Assembly (NCBI GenBank): GCA_963681975.1
Contig: OY820613.1
Location: 1,054,001-1,118,000, forward strand
From: JANELJ01 sp024511395
Lineage (GTDB): Bacteria > Pseudomonadota > Gammaproteobacteria > GRL18
Direction: 5' to 3'
Length of the DNA: 64,000 bases
A program made the translations under genes and the position numbers. The notes under the pieces are model-generated. The model was given only the letters and a program-made list of their open reading frames with translations. It did not search any database and was not told the origin of the DNA. How positions within the stretch are numbered: position 1 is the stretch's first letter; each line of letters starts with the position of its first letter. Positions 35,268-44,382 of this stretch are shown here, one piece after another.

Positions 35268-37577
35268 ATGGCTAAATCCAGAAAAAAGAAATCTTCCAGT
35301 AAAAGAAAAAAGTCATCAGGTTCTGGACGTTTTATTAAAAAAACGTTCCTGTACCTGCTGATTTTTGGCACCATCGGCCTGACGCTTTATACACTTTATC
35401 TTAACAGCATTATTAAAGATAAATTTGAAGGCCGCCGCTGGTCCATTCCTGCCAAGGTGTATGCCCGGGCTTTGGAAATTTACCCGGGTGTTAAGCTCAG
35501 TGCCGGCCAGCTGGAAAAAGAGCTCCGTCTGGCCGGTTACCGCAAGGACAAATCCCCCTCTACACAGGGCAGCTTCTCCCGTAAAGGCAATCAGGTAGAT
35601 CTGGTCAGCCGTCAGTTCCGCTTTCCCGATGGAGATGAAGCGTCTCATAAGCTGCGTATTCAGTTTAAACATAATGTTGTCAGCCGGATTTATGACAAAA
35701 GTCGTAAACGCTCTGTGTCTCTGGCTCGGCTGGATCCGGCAGTGATTGGCGGTATCCACCCACGTTTACATGAAGACCGGGTATTGCTGGCGCAGGATGA
35801 AATTCCGCAGAAATTAAAAAAAGCCCTGATTGCGGTAGAAGACCGAAACTTTTACCAGCATTACGGTATTGATCCCAAAGGCATTATTCGTGCTGTGTGG
35901 GCTAATATTAAAGCCGGTGCAACGGTGCAGGGCGGCAGTACGCTGACTCAGCAGCTGGTTAAAAATTTCTTTTTAACCAGAGAGCGCACCCTGATCCGCA
36001 AGCTCAATGAAGCCATTATGTCTCTGCTGCTGGAATACCATTACAGCAAGGATGAAATTCTTACTGCTTATATCAATGAAGTTTACCTGGGTCAGGATGG
36101 TCGTCGGGCCATTCATGGTTTTGCTCTGGCCAGTGAATATTATTTCAGACGGCCCATCAGTCAGCTCAGTCTGTCGCAGATATCCCTGCTGGTGGGGCTG
36201 GTCAAGGGACCGTCCTGGTACAACCCGGTCAAGCATCCGCAACGGGCGAAAAAGCGTCGAAATACCGTGCTTAAAGTGATGCTGGAGCAACAGCTTATTA
36301 CTGAGAAGCAGTATAAAAAAGCCATTGCCTCAAGCCTGGGAAACAGTCAGGGTATTTCTTTAAGCTCATCACCTTTCCCGGCATTTCTGGACAGTGTGAA
36401 ATCACAGTTGCAGGAAAGCTATAACCAGGATGACTTAACTGATAAAGGCCTAAAAATATTTACCACGCTTAATCCGCAGGTACAATGGGCTGCGGAACAG
36501 GCTCTGAGCAGCCAGTTAAAAAGCATGGGGAAAAAACGTGCTAAACAACTGCAGGGCGCTATTATTATCAGTCACCGCAATTCTGCAGAGATACTGGCCA
36601 TAGTCGGTGGTAAAAAGAGTCAGGAAGGTGATTTTAACCGGGCTATGCATGCTCAACGTCCTATTGGTTCACTGGTCAAACCGGTTATTTATCTGACCGC
36701 ACTGCAGCAGGGTTATACCCTGGCCTCTCTGTTAAAAGACCAGTCATTTACGGCCAAAAGTGTAAAGGGCAAATTATGGAAGCCTAAAAACTTTGATCAT
36801 AAAGAGCACGGTATAGTGCCTTTGCATGTGGCTCTGGCCAAGTCCTATAATTTATCCACAGCCCGGCTGGGTATGGATGTTGGTGTGGACAAAGTACTTA
36901 ATACTGTTCGGGCACTGGGTGCGCAGACTGATGCATTGCCCTATCCAGCGGTGCTGCTGGGTTCTCTGACTTTAACGCCGTTACAGGTTACCCAGATGTA
37001 CCAGACCCTGGCAGACCAGGGCTTTTATTCGCCCCTGCATACAATTTTATCGGTACAGGACGAGCAGAATAATGCTCTGCAGCAATACCCCTTGCGCGTG
37101 GAACAGCGGATCAGTGAAGACCTGACTTATCTTATTAATGCCAATCTTCAGGAAGTCGTCAGTATGGGTACCGCGAAAGGCTTAAGTCATTACCTGCCGT
37201 CCCGTTATCAGCTGGCTGGAAAAACCGGTACCACCAATGAGCTCAGAGACAGCTGGTTTGCCGGATTTGGCAGTAATCTGCTGGCCGTGGTCTGGCTGGG
37301 GCGGGATGATAATACTCCGGCTGGTCTGACCGGATCCTCCGGTGCTCTAAAAGTCTGGGGCAGGATGATGCAGAAACTGGACGTTGGTGTGCTGGAACAG
37401 AATCAGCCGCAGAATATTAAATGGTTCTGGGTGGACTCCCTGCAGCAGGTACGGCTTTCCGGACGCTGTAAAAATGCTGAATACCTGCCTTTTATCAAGG
37501 GGACGGAACCTGCCAGGGTAGAGGCATGTGAAACCGGCCGTTTTTCAAACAACTGGCTACAACGTTTGTTTCAATAG
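35268..37577 (+). CDS. mrcB: Penicillin-binding protein 1B (glycosyltransferase/transpeptidase)
   Basis: 769 residues. Lys/Arg/Ser-rich cytosolic tail, one membrane helix (about 28-47), a UB2H-like domain, then the GT51 glycosyltransferase (IAVEDRNFYQHYGIDPKG, catalytic Glu about residue 192; QGGSTLTQQLVKNFFLTRER) and a transpeptidase domain with SxxK in RPIGSLVKPVIY (about 467), SYNLSTA and KTGTTNELRDSWFAG (about 650). Makes and cross-links septal and side-wall peptidoglycan. A lipoprotein gene follows closely, possibly its activator. Confidence 0.95.
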   Translation: MAKSRKKKSSSKRKKSSGSGRFIKKTFLYLLIFGTIGLTLYTLYLNSIIKDKFEGRRWSIPAKVYARALEIYPGVKLSAGQLEKELRLAGYRKDKSPSTQGSFSRKGNQVDLVSRQFRFPDGDEASHKLRIQFKHNVVSRIYDKSRKRSVSLARLDPAVIGGIHPRLHEDRVLLAQDEIPQKLKKALIAVEDRNFYQHYGIDPKGIIRAVWANIKAGATVQGGSTLTQQLVKNFFLTRERTLIRKLNEAIMSLLLEYHYSKDEILTAYINEVYLGQDGRRAIHGFALASEYYFRRPISQLSLSQISLLVGLVKGPSWYNPVKHPQRAKKRRNTVLKVMLEQQLITEKQYKKAIASSLGNSQGISLSSSPFPAFLDSVKSQLQESYNQDDLTDKGLKIFTTLNPQVQWAAEQALSSQLKSMGKKRAKQLQGAIIISHRNSAEILAIVGGKKSQEGDFNRAMHAQRPIGSLVKPVIYLTALQQGYTLASLLKDQSFTAKSVKGKLWKPKNFDHKEHGIVPLHVALAKSYNLSTARLGMDVGVDKVLNTVRALGAQTDALPYPAVLLGSLTLTPLQVTQMYQTLADQGFYSPLHTILSVQDEQNNALQQYPLRVEQRISEDLTYLINANLQEVVSMGTAKGLSHYLPSRYQLAGKTGTTNELRDSWFAGFGSNLLAVVWLGRDDNTPAGLTGSSGALKVWGRMMQKLDVGVLEQNQPQNIKWFWVDSLQQVRLSGRCKNAEYLPFIKGTEPARVEACETGRFSNNWLQRLFQ

Positions 37578-37625
37578 TGTAAAATAGTTGTAACTCCCTG
37601 TTTGTTACAACCACTGAGGCCGTCA

Positions 37626-38156
37626 ATGTTTAAAATCTATCTTTTAGTACTGTTCATTATCAGCATTATCAATGGCTGCAGCTCAGTTGGTTATTCCCGA
37701 GACAGGACTATCGGCAGTGCTCCTCCGGTTATTGAACAAAGCCGTCCCCAGGAAGCAGCTGGCTCTGAAGAGGTGTACCAGCCAAAAGTGATTACTACAG
37801 CGGCGGTCAGTCAGGGCACAGTATCTCCCCGAACCTCGGCTAAGCCGCCAGCCAGTCGTAGTGCGGTGCTTGATCTCCTTAAGCCGTCCAAAGCGGCTAT
37901 TGATCAAGGTAATTACGATGAAGCGGAAAGTCTGCTAAAAAGGGCGTTAAGAATTGAGCCGGATAATGCCTGGCTCTGGCACAATATGGCGGTGTTACAA
38001 TTTTATCGTGAGGATTATCAGCAGGCGGTTCAACAGGCATTAAAATCCAATAATCTGGCAAAAAATAACCAGAAATTAAAGTCAAATAATTACAAAGTTA
38101 TAAAACAGAGCTATATTAAACTGGGTGAACCTGAAAAATCGGTCCGATATAAATAA
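37626..38156 (+). CDS. TPR lipoprotein, candidate PBP1B activator (LpoP-like)
   Basis: 176 residues from ATG at 37626. Lipoprotein signal FKIYLLVLFIISIINGCSS with the lipidated Cys about residue 18. A Pro/Ser/Thr-rich linker follows, then a TPR pair (AIDQGNYDEAESLLKRALRI; AWLWHNMAVLQFYREDYQQA). In Pseudomonas aeruginosa the PBP1B activator LpoP is a TPR lipoprotein encoded next to the PBP1B gene; position, length and domain order here agree. The assignment is by analogy. The gene lies 48 bases after mrcB on the same strand. Confidence 0.65.
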   Translation: MFKIYLLVLFIISIINGCSSVGYSRDRTIGSAPPVIEQSRPQEAAGSEEVYQPKVITTAAVSQGTVSPRTSAKPPASRSAVLDLLKPSKAAIDQGNYDEAESLLKRALRIEPDNAWLWHNMAVLQFYREDYQQAVQQALKSNNLAKNNQKLKSNNYKVIKQSYIKLGEPEKSVRYK

Positions 38157-38223
38157 AATCAACAGCACTTAAATTAAACTGCTAAAATTAAAGTGGCAAG
38201 AAAAGACAAGATTTATATATGGT

Positions 38224-38237
38224 TTGATTTAAATCAG
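38224..38237. promoter_or_regulatory. FNR/DNR-like box without its target gene
   Basis: TTGATTTAAATCAG matches TTGAT-N4-ATCAA at nine of ten positions. About 85 bases to the right an IS256 element begins, so whatever gene it controlled in the plus direction is gone; to the left lies the end of the lpoP-like gene. The rest of the 166-base gap shows no gene. Confidence 0.45.
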
Positions 38238-38573
38238 AGGATAATGCCTAGTTAAATGTTAAGTTTGCTGCAATTATCCATCCTATTGTAAGAAGTTCTT
38301 AAGGTTGTTCCATGCTTTAATGGACAGTGTAAATTAAACTGTGTATCCGCTCTTATTTAAATATAAGGAGCCAATTGCTCCTCAAACTCGATTATAAAAC
38401 GATTCATAGCAGCTTTCCAATTTCTGATGGGCATTGTCCATTTTTTGGAAGCCGACTGGATAGCCAGATAAATTACTTTCATAGCAGAATCATCGTTAGG
38501 AAACAGTCGCCGGTTTTTAATAGCCTTATGAATAACACTGTTTACTGACTCAATGGCATTGGTGGTATAAATA

Positions 38574-40071
38574 GTCCGACCTGAATAAATCATAGCACAT
38601 TGATTTATAAAGAAATGTTGGCGAATTATGGGTGTTAAATTTGCAGGTTTTTGGTAAAATAAGCCTTATTACCTTGCAAATTTCCAGACCAGAATGAAGC
38701 CAGAGAAACAGCCAAAAATACCTCAGGAAGACCTGTTCAGGATGCGCCTTGAAAACATGCTGGACATAAACCATGAGTTGATTAAGTTATCAAAACCCAT
38801 AGATTGGGAAAGTCCTGATAAAGAATGGGGTGCTCTGTTTGTATCCACTAAAGGTGCTCCTGCCATACGCACTCGATTGATTGCAGGATTGCATTACCTG
38901 AAACACCTGCATGATTTATCGGATGAACAGGTAGTAAAAGGCTGGACAGAAAATCCGTACTGGCAATATTTTTGTGGTGAAGAATACTTTCAGCATAAAA
39001 TGCCCATACACCCTGTGACCATGACCAAATGGCGTAACCGGCTGGGTAAGTCAGGCAGTGAAAAATTACTGATTGAAACCATTAAAGCCGGACTAAAGAG
39101 TAAAACCATAAAGCCCGGCAGTTTAAAGAAAGTCACGGTAGATACTACCGTACAGGAAAAGAACATCGCTTTTCCAACCGATTCAAAGCTCCTGAACAAA
39201 GCCAGAGAAAACCTGGTTAAACTGTCCAAAGAGCACGGTATTAAACTGCGCCAGAACTATAATCGGGTTGGGCCGCAATATGTACTAATGGCCAGTCGTT
39301 ATGCTCATGCAAAACAGTTTAAACGCATGAAGAAAATGAACAATAAACTGAAATCCCGTTTAGGTCGTGTTAAACGGGATATTGAACGACAACTGCCCAA
39401 CTATTCCGTTGATATTCAGTCTCTGTTTGAAGTAGCTCTAAAACAGGCTCAGAAACTGATTGAGCAGGAGCAGCACAGTAAGAACAAGCTTTACAGTTTA
39501 CATGCTCCTGAAGTCGAGTGTATCAGTAAAGGCAAAGCTCATAAGCCTTATGAATTTGGTGTTAAAACCAGTATCGCGGTAACCAACAAGGAAGGCTTTG
39601 TTATTGGTGCTCAAAGTTGTCCGGGCAATCCTTATGATGGACACACTCTACTGCCACAACTGGAACAAATAAAACAGTTTACAGCCGTACAACCGGAACA
39701 ATGCTTTGTTGACCGGGGTTATCGTGGACATGAAGTAAAAGACACTAAAGTTTTTATCTCAGGTCAGAAGCGAGGCGTTACCCGAAGTATTAAAAAGGCA
39801 TTAAAACGGCGCAGTGCGATTGAGCCTGAAATTGGTCATATGAAAAATGATGGCCGTTTAGACCGCTGCTACCTCAAAGGTGCAGTCGGTGATGCCATTA
39901 ATGTGGTTATGGTAGCCGCTGGTCATAACTTAAGAAAGATCCTCAATAAGCTCCGGCTTTTGTGGCTCAAAATTATTTCCGGTTTGATGGGGTCTTTTAT
40001 CAAACCGGGGCAATCAGCTGCTTTAAACCTGGCTTGATGTCAGGCTTAAAACGGTATTATTCAGGTTGAAC
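38574..40071 (+). mobile_element. IS5-like element, copy 4 (1498 bp), opposite orientation, with 6-bp duplication
   Basis: Ends GTCCGACCTGAATAA (38574) and GTTCAACCTGAATAA (read inward from 40071). TAAATA is found on both sides (38568-38573, 40072-40077), while the uninterrupted IS256 copy 1 has it once (1001-1006), showing that 6 bp were duplicated on insertion. It is the only copy on the plus strand. Confidence 0.92.
38694..40037 (+). CDS. IS5-like transposase, copy 4
   Basis: 447 residues, intact, with the full catalytic set (VDTTVQEKN, CFVDRGYRGHE, SAIEPEIGHMKNDGRL). It differs from the other copies only by scattered residues (for example KPIDWES near the start). Together with intact ends and a matched target duplication, it is the best candidate for a recently active copy. 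Confidence 0.93.
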   Translation: MKPEKQPKIPQEDLFRMRLENMLDINHELIKLSKPIDWESPDKEWGALFVSTKGAPAIRTRLIAGLHYLKHLHDLSDEQVVKGWTENPYWQYFCGEEYFQHKMPIHPVTMTKWRNRLGKSGSEKLLIETIKAGLKSKTIKPGSLKKVTVDTTVQEKNIAFPTDSKLLNKARENLVKLSKEHGIKLRQNYNRVGPQYVLMASRYAHAKQFKRMKKMNNKLKSRLGRVKRDIERQLPNYSVDIQSLFEVALKQAQKLIEQEQHSKNKLYSLHAPEVECISKGKAHKPYEFGVKTSIAVTNKEGFVIGAQSCPGNPYDGHTLLPQLEQIKQFTAVQPEQCFVDRGYRGHEVKDTKVFISGQKRGVTRSIKKALKRRSAIEPEIGHMKNDGRLDRCYLKGAVGDAINVVMVAAGHNLRKILNKLRLLWLKIISGLMGSFIKPGQSAALNLA

Positions 40072-40871
40072 TAAATAACCCGCCGGATATCCTCAGGATA
40101 ATCAAACAGCGTGATAAGGTTGGGCCAGTGAGCCTTCCATGACCGGCTGATTTGCGGGTATTTATCATCCCACTTCTGAGCAAATTGCTCTAACTCCAGT
40201 GCTGCTTCCTGCTCAGTTGCAGACTGGTAGATTTGCTTTAAATCCGCTGTAACTGCTTTGTAGTCCTTCCAGGGTACAAACTTCAGTGAATTTCTGACCA
40301 TATGCACAATACACAGCTGAACTCTGGCCTGAGGGCAGGCAGTATTAATAGCTTCAGGAAAACCGCTTAAGCCATCCACACAGGCGATTAAGATGTGCTG
40401 TAAGCCTCTGTTCTGTAATTCGGTTAATACAGAGAGCCAGAATTTAGCCCCTTCATTTTCTGAGAGCCACATACCCGGCAGTTCTTTTTTACCCTCCAGG
40501 TTAATCCCCGGAGCCAGATAAACAGCTTTATTGATAACCGTTTATCCTGGCGGATTTTAACCACAATGCAGTCCAGATATTCATTGTCTTACTCATCGCA
40601 GTATTCCTTGATATAGGGTAACAAAAGATGGTTCAGACCGGCAGGGGTTGATGATGTCGACTTCAGTCGAAGAGAAATTCCGTCCCCATGGTGGGCAAAT
40701 ACCTGGAAAAGGCAGGGTGTCAAGGAGAAGTCCTGAAAGGAAGCTCCTTGATAGCCTGACTTTGGAAGGTAGGCTGTTCACTATGGAGGTGGTATTTCAG
40801 GTTTGTTCATTTAACCTCTGCTGACTTAAACCACCGCAATGAGCGTTTACACAGTTATTTTTACACCCTCT

Positions 40872-40943
40872 GGTTTAAGTCTGGAAATCCAGCCAGGCTT
40901 TGAGCAGCCAACCTTTATGCAAGTACTGTCTTTACTGAAATAG
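40872..40943 (+). pseudogene. IS66 TnpA, C-terminal remnant
   Basis: Frame GLSLEIQPGFEQPTFMQVLS then LLK and TAG. This matches the tail of IS66 Orf1 (pattern L-x-x-x-P-G-F-x(6)-L-x-x-L-L). It stops five bases before tnpB, the usual spacing. The helix-turn-helix part is absent. Confidence 0.6.
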
Positions 40944-40947
40944 CTTA

Positions 40948-41304
40948 ATGTTGCGTGTTAATCAAAACACTCAGGTTTACCTGGCCTGTGGTGCCACCGA
41001 TATGAGAAAGAGCATAAACGGATTAAGCCTGCTGGTTTCTGAAGTTCTGCAGCAGGATGTTTTCAGCGCCAGTCTGTTTGTCTTTTGTAATCGTAGCCGG
41101 GATAAACTTAAAATTCTGCACCGGGATAATAATGGTTTCTGGCTGTATTATAAGCGTCTGGAAAAGGGGCGCTTTAAATGGCCTGAGTTAAGAGGACAGA
41201 CCTCTGTCAGTTTAACTCAGCGGGAATTAAACTGGCTTCCGGATGGTTTAAACATTGAAAAAGTTCAGGCTCACCCCCGACTGAACTATACGCATATTGG
41301 CTGA
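40948..41304 (+). CDS. tnpB: IS66 accessory protein TnpB (Orf2)
   Basis: 118 residues, normal length for IS66 Orf2, with the characteristic VYLACGATDMRKSINGLSLL, LFVFCNRSRDKLKILHRDNN and GFWLYYKRLEKGRFKWP. Needed for IS66 transposition; biochemical role not established. Intact, but its partner tnpA is lost. Confidence 0.93.
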   Translation: MLRVNQNTQVYLACGATDMRKSINGLSLLVSEVLQQDVFSASLFVFCNRSRDKLKILHRDNNGFWLYYKRLEKGRFKWPELRGQTSVSLTQRELNWLPDGLNIEKVQAHPRLNYTHIG

Positions 41305-41404
41305 CAAAACTACGGCTGAAGCATTGAATAAGCGCAGAAAAAACCAAACAAAAACAAGGTGATGCATTGATTTAACGGTGAAACATTATACTTGCTGTAG
41401 TACA

Positions 41405-42847
41405 ATGCAGCCCATGAAATCCACTGCCGCATCAACCGACAAAACCATTGCTCAACTGCAATCCAGGATAGTGGATTTAGAAACCAAAGTCCGGTTTTAT
41501 GAAGAGCAGTTTAACCTGTTACAACATAAACGCTTTGGTCGTTCTTCTGAAAAGCCCGGTCGCAAACCCTTACCCAAAGACCTGCCCGGAGAGCAAATTC
41601 GTTACGAATTACCCAAAAGCGAGCAGGTTTGCGGCTGTGGTCATGCTTTGCATGAAATCGGAGAAGACACCTCTGAACAACCGGATATCATTCCTGCGCA
41701 GATTAAAGTTATAGAGCACATTCGGGTCAAATACGCCTGCCGTCAGTGTGACAATGGCATTAAAACAGCGCCTGAACCGGCTCAGCCCATTGAAAAGAGT
41801 ATTGCATCACCTGGCTTACTGGCCCATATTGCCGTTGCCAGATATACCGATGCCTTACCCCTGTATCGACAGGAAGCCATATTTAAACGTCTGAACATTG
41901 ATATTAACCGCACCAGCATGGCTAACCGGATGATAAAAACAGCCCAACTAAGTCAACCTCTGTTGCAACGACTTATTCATTATCAGTTACAGCAATCCAT
42001 TATCCAGGCCGATGAAACTCCGGTTCAGGTGCTCAATGAACCGGGAAGAAAGGCACAAAGTCAGTCCTGTATGTGGTTGTACCAAAGCGGCAGTAGCGGT
42101 GTATCTCCACCTGTTATTATTTATGATTATCAGCCCGGGCGCAGTGGGCTGTTTGCCAAAAACTACCTGCAGGATTTTAAAGGTCAATATCTTCAAACCA
42201 ATGGCTATAGTGGTTATGCCCAGGTGTGTACCCCGCAAAGTGGCATTGTCTCTGTCGGTTGCCGGGCTCATGCCCGGCGTAAGTTTGATGAGGTGATTAA
42301 AGCCCTTAAGGGTAAAAACGTGAAACCCGGCAAGGCTCATATGGCACTTAACACCATTGCCAAACTTTATGCCATTGAAAAGCAGTGCAAAACCATGAGT
42401 GCAGAGCAGCGTTATCTTGTTCGTCAAAAGAAAAGTCAGCCCATATTAAATCAGTTTAAGCAATGGCTGGATAAATCCGCTGAGCAGGTACCGCCCAAAC
42501 AGCTTCCGGGCAAGGCCATTCATTATGCTTTAAATCAATGGACTCAGTTAACCTGCCACATTGAAGATAGTCATCCGGAGATTGATAATAATGCCGCCGA
42601 ACGGCGCATCAAACCGTTTGTGATTGGCAGAAAAAACTGGCTGTTCAGTCAGACACCCAATGGTGCTATGGCCAGTACGACGCTTTTCAGTTTAATTGAA
42701 ACGGCTAAAGCCAATAAACCGGAGCCGTTTGCTTATATCCGTTACATTCTGACAGAGTTACCCAGGCTGGGGCGTCATGCAGAGCCTGAAGCATTTGATG
42801 ATTTACTGCCCTGGCTGTGTGCTGAAAAAATTCAGGCGTTACAGTAG
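41405..42847 (+). CDS. tnpC: IS66 transposase TnpC (Orf3)
   Basis: About 480 residues from MQPMKSTAAS (41405); the reading frame is open further upstream and MKSTAAS is another possible start. Features: N-terminal coiled coil (IAQLQSRIVDLETKVRFYEE), zinc-finger Cys motifs (QVCGCGHAL; YACRQCDNG), and the DDE domain with IIQADETPVQVL (first Asp), YSGYAQVCTPQ region, and ERRIKPFVIGRKNWLF near the Glu (NNAAERR). Complete, but probably immobile without tnpA and the left end. Confidence 0.93.
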   Translation: MQPMKSTAASTDKTIAQLQSRIVDLETKVRFYEEQFNLLQHKRFGRSSEKPGRKPLPKDLPGEQIRYELPKSEQVCGCGHALHEIGEDTSEQPDIIPAQIKVIEHIRVKYACRQCDNGIKTAPEPAQPIEKSIASPGLLAHIAVARYTDALPLYRQEAIFKRLNIDINRTSMANRMIKTAQLSQPLLQRLIHYQLQQSIIQADETPVQVLNEPGRKAQSQSCMWLYQSGSSGVSPPVIIYDYQPGRSGLFAKNYLQDFKGQYLQTNGYSGYAQVCTPQSGIVSVGCRAHARRKFDEVIKALKGKNVKPGKAHMALNTIAKLYAIEKQCKTMSAEQRYLVRQKKSQPILNQFKQWLDKSAEQVPPKQLPGKAIHYALNQWTQLTCHIEDSHPEIDNNAAERRIKPFVIGRKNWLFSQTPNGAMASTTLFSLIETAKANKPEPFAYIRYILTELPRLGRHAEPEAFDDLLPWLCAEKIQALQ

Positions 42848-42886
42848 GTAGGGTAGCAGATCAATGTGGGATTAATTGGCGCTCAC

Positions 42887-43414
42887 AAGTCTTTGATGGT
42901 GTTGCTCAGCGAGGCAAATCGACCATGGGGTGGTTCTATGGGTTTAAAGTTCACCTGATCATTAATCATAAAGGTGAAATACTGGCCACTAAATTGACGG
43001 CCGGTAATGTAGATGACAGAAAACCGGTTCCTGAAATGGCCAAAGACTTATATGGAAAGCTTTATGGTGACAAAGGCTATGTCTCCAGTCTTTTAAGTGA
43101 TGAACTGTTTGAACAGGATGTCGGGCTTATTACCCATGTCAGACGAAACATGAAACCACGTGCCATTGCATTGTGGGATAAGATTATGCTGAAAAAACGT
43201 TTTATAATTGAAACGGTTAATGAGCAGCTAAAAAATATTACACAGATTGAACATTCACGTCATAGAAGCGTAAGTGGTTTTATGTTGAACCTTATTGGTT
43301 CTCTGATTGCCTATTGTCATAAAAAAGACAAGCCGACAATCAGAATAGATGAGAGTGATATGAAAACTCTCTGTATTTAGGTAAATGACTGGGTTCTTAT
43401 CCAGATCTCAGGTT
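42887..43414 (+). mobile_element. IS982 element, 3' half
   Basis: Identical apart from a few bases to 48546-49073 of the longer IS982 copy. Carries the C-terminal part of the transposase (42925-43380: MGWFYGFKVHLIINHKGEIL, LYGDKGYVSSLL, HSRHRSVSGFMLNLIGSLIA) and the right terminal repeat ending GGTT at 43414. The 5' half is replaced by IS66. Confidence 0.9.
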
Positions 43415-44371
43415 AACTACAGAAGTCGGGTTGAAGCTATTTTACTCCTGCATCAGTGCTACAGTAGGAAACAGGTTTTCCAATTACTGAATGCCAGCCG
43501 AACAAGCATAAGAAAATGGGTACAACGCTTTGAACAATTTGGTGAATCAGCCCTGTTTCCGGAAAAGCGTGGCAGAACACCCTATAGTATCAATGAAACC
43601 ATTAGTACCCGGTTACTGGAACTGGTTCAGACACAGCCGAAAGAATTTGGATGTTTTAACTCAAGATGGACTTCGGAATTATTAACCCGGCAGGTCAACG
43701 AGGAATTTCAGACCCATATTCATTCTTCTACTATCCGGAGGTTATTACCTAAACCGGGTATAAAATGGAAACGAGCCAGCCCGACACTATGCATACAGGA
43801 TAAGGAAAAAGCTCGTAAAATGAAGATGATAGAGAAAGCCTTGCAATCAGCCAATGCTGAGCATTCTGTATTTTATGTGGATGAAGCCGATGTTGATTTA
43901 AATCCACGTATCGGCAGTTTCTGGTCTGTAAAAGGACAACAAACCAGAATACCCACTCCTGGTAAAAACCAGAAGAATTATCTGGCCGGAGCCCTGAATG
44001 CTAAAACAGGTCAGGTTGTCTGGGTAGAATGGGAAAGTAAAAATTCATTCCTGTTTTTACGCCTGATGGCAGAGTTAAGAAAAAGATACAGGCAGGCTAA
44101 AACCATCCGATTGATAGCGGATAATTATGTTATACATAAAAGCCAGATAACGAAAACATTTCTATCCCATAATAAAAAGTTTGAGCTGATATTTCAGCCA
44201 GCCTATCACCCCGGGGTAAACAGAATAGAGCTATTATGGAAATAGTTACATGATACCGTAACCAGAAATCATTGACATTCAACAATGAAAAGCCTGATGG
44301 AAGATGTTAGAAAATTTATGAATAATGTGTCCCCGTTTCCTGGTTCTGAAATTCAACAGAAAAGGTTATAG
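43415..44371 (+). pseudogene. IS630-family transposase remnant
   Basis: The frame starts inside the IS982 end and becomes an IS630 enzyme at VNYRSRVEAILLLHQCYSRK. It has an HTH (LLNASRTSIRKWVQRF), first Asp in FYVDEADVDLNPR, second in RLIADNYVIHKS and Glu in HPGVNRIELLWK. Then TAG (44243-44245) and TGA stop the frame, which continues as LHDTVTRNH and MKSLMEDVRKFMNNVSPFPG to about 44371, the normal end of the family. The N-terminus is missing too. Not functional. Confidence 0.82.
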
Positions 44372-44382
44372 GGTGGATACCT

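Larger units (their letters stand above)
38357..40580 (-). pseudogene. IS256 transposase remnant, copy 2
   Basis: C-terminal part (NAIESVNSVIHKAIKNRRLF to EEQLAPYI) and a middle part (MWLSENEGAKFWLSVLTELQ, ACVDGLSGFPEAI) are nearly identical to copy 1. The IS5-like copy 4 lies between them, within the TTNAIES region that contains the catalytic Glu. The first Asp and the N-terminal half are deleted. Cannot encode a working enzyme. Confidence 0.88.
38323..40870 (-). mobile_element. IS256-family element, copy 2, degraded and interrupted
   Basis: Both terminal repeats are present (GACAGTGTAAATTAAACTGT at 38323; the other end at 40870). The transposase is destroyed: an IS5-like element is inserted at 38574, one base is lost near 40540, and about 470 bp (corresponding to about 1520-1980 of copy 1) are deleted at about 40579. 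Remaining coding pieces are 38357-38573 and 40072-40540. The 8-bp flanks differ (CTTTAATG versus TGGTTTAA), so this copy no longer sits in a simple insertion site. Confidence 0.88.
40871..42886 (+). mobile_element. IS66-family element, 5'-truncated
   Basis: Contains the end of tnpA, all of tnpB and all of tnpC. The right end, ...GGCGCTCAC at 42886, read inward is GTGAGCGCC, which resembles the IS66 terminal GTAAGCG. The left end and most of tnpA were lost at the junction with IS256 copy 2. Directly beyond the right end lies the middle of an IS982 element. Confidence 0.8.

Noticed and set aside
38550..38774. 74-codon minus-strand frame at the IS5-like end, found at every copy
   Set aside because: It is the reverse frame of the transposase start and IS end; recurrence reflects copy number, not a gene.
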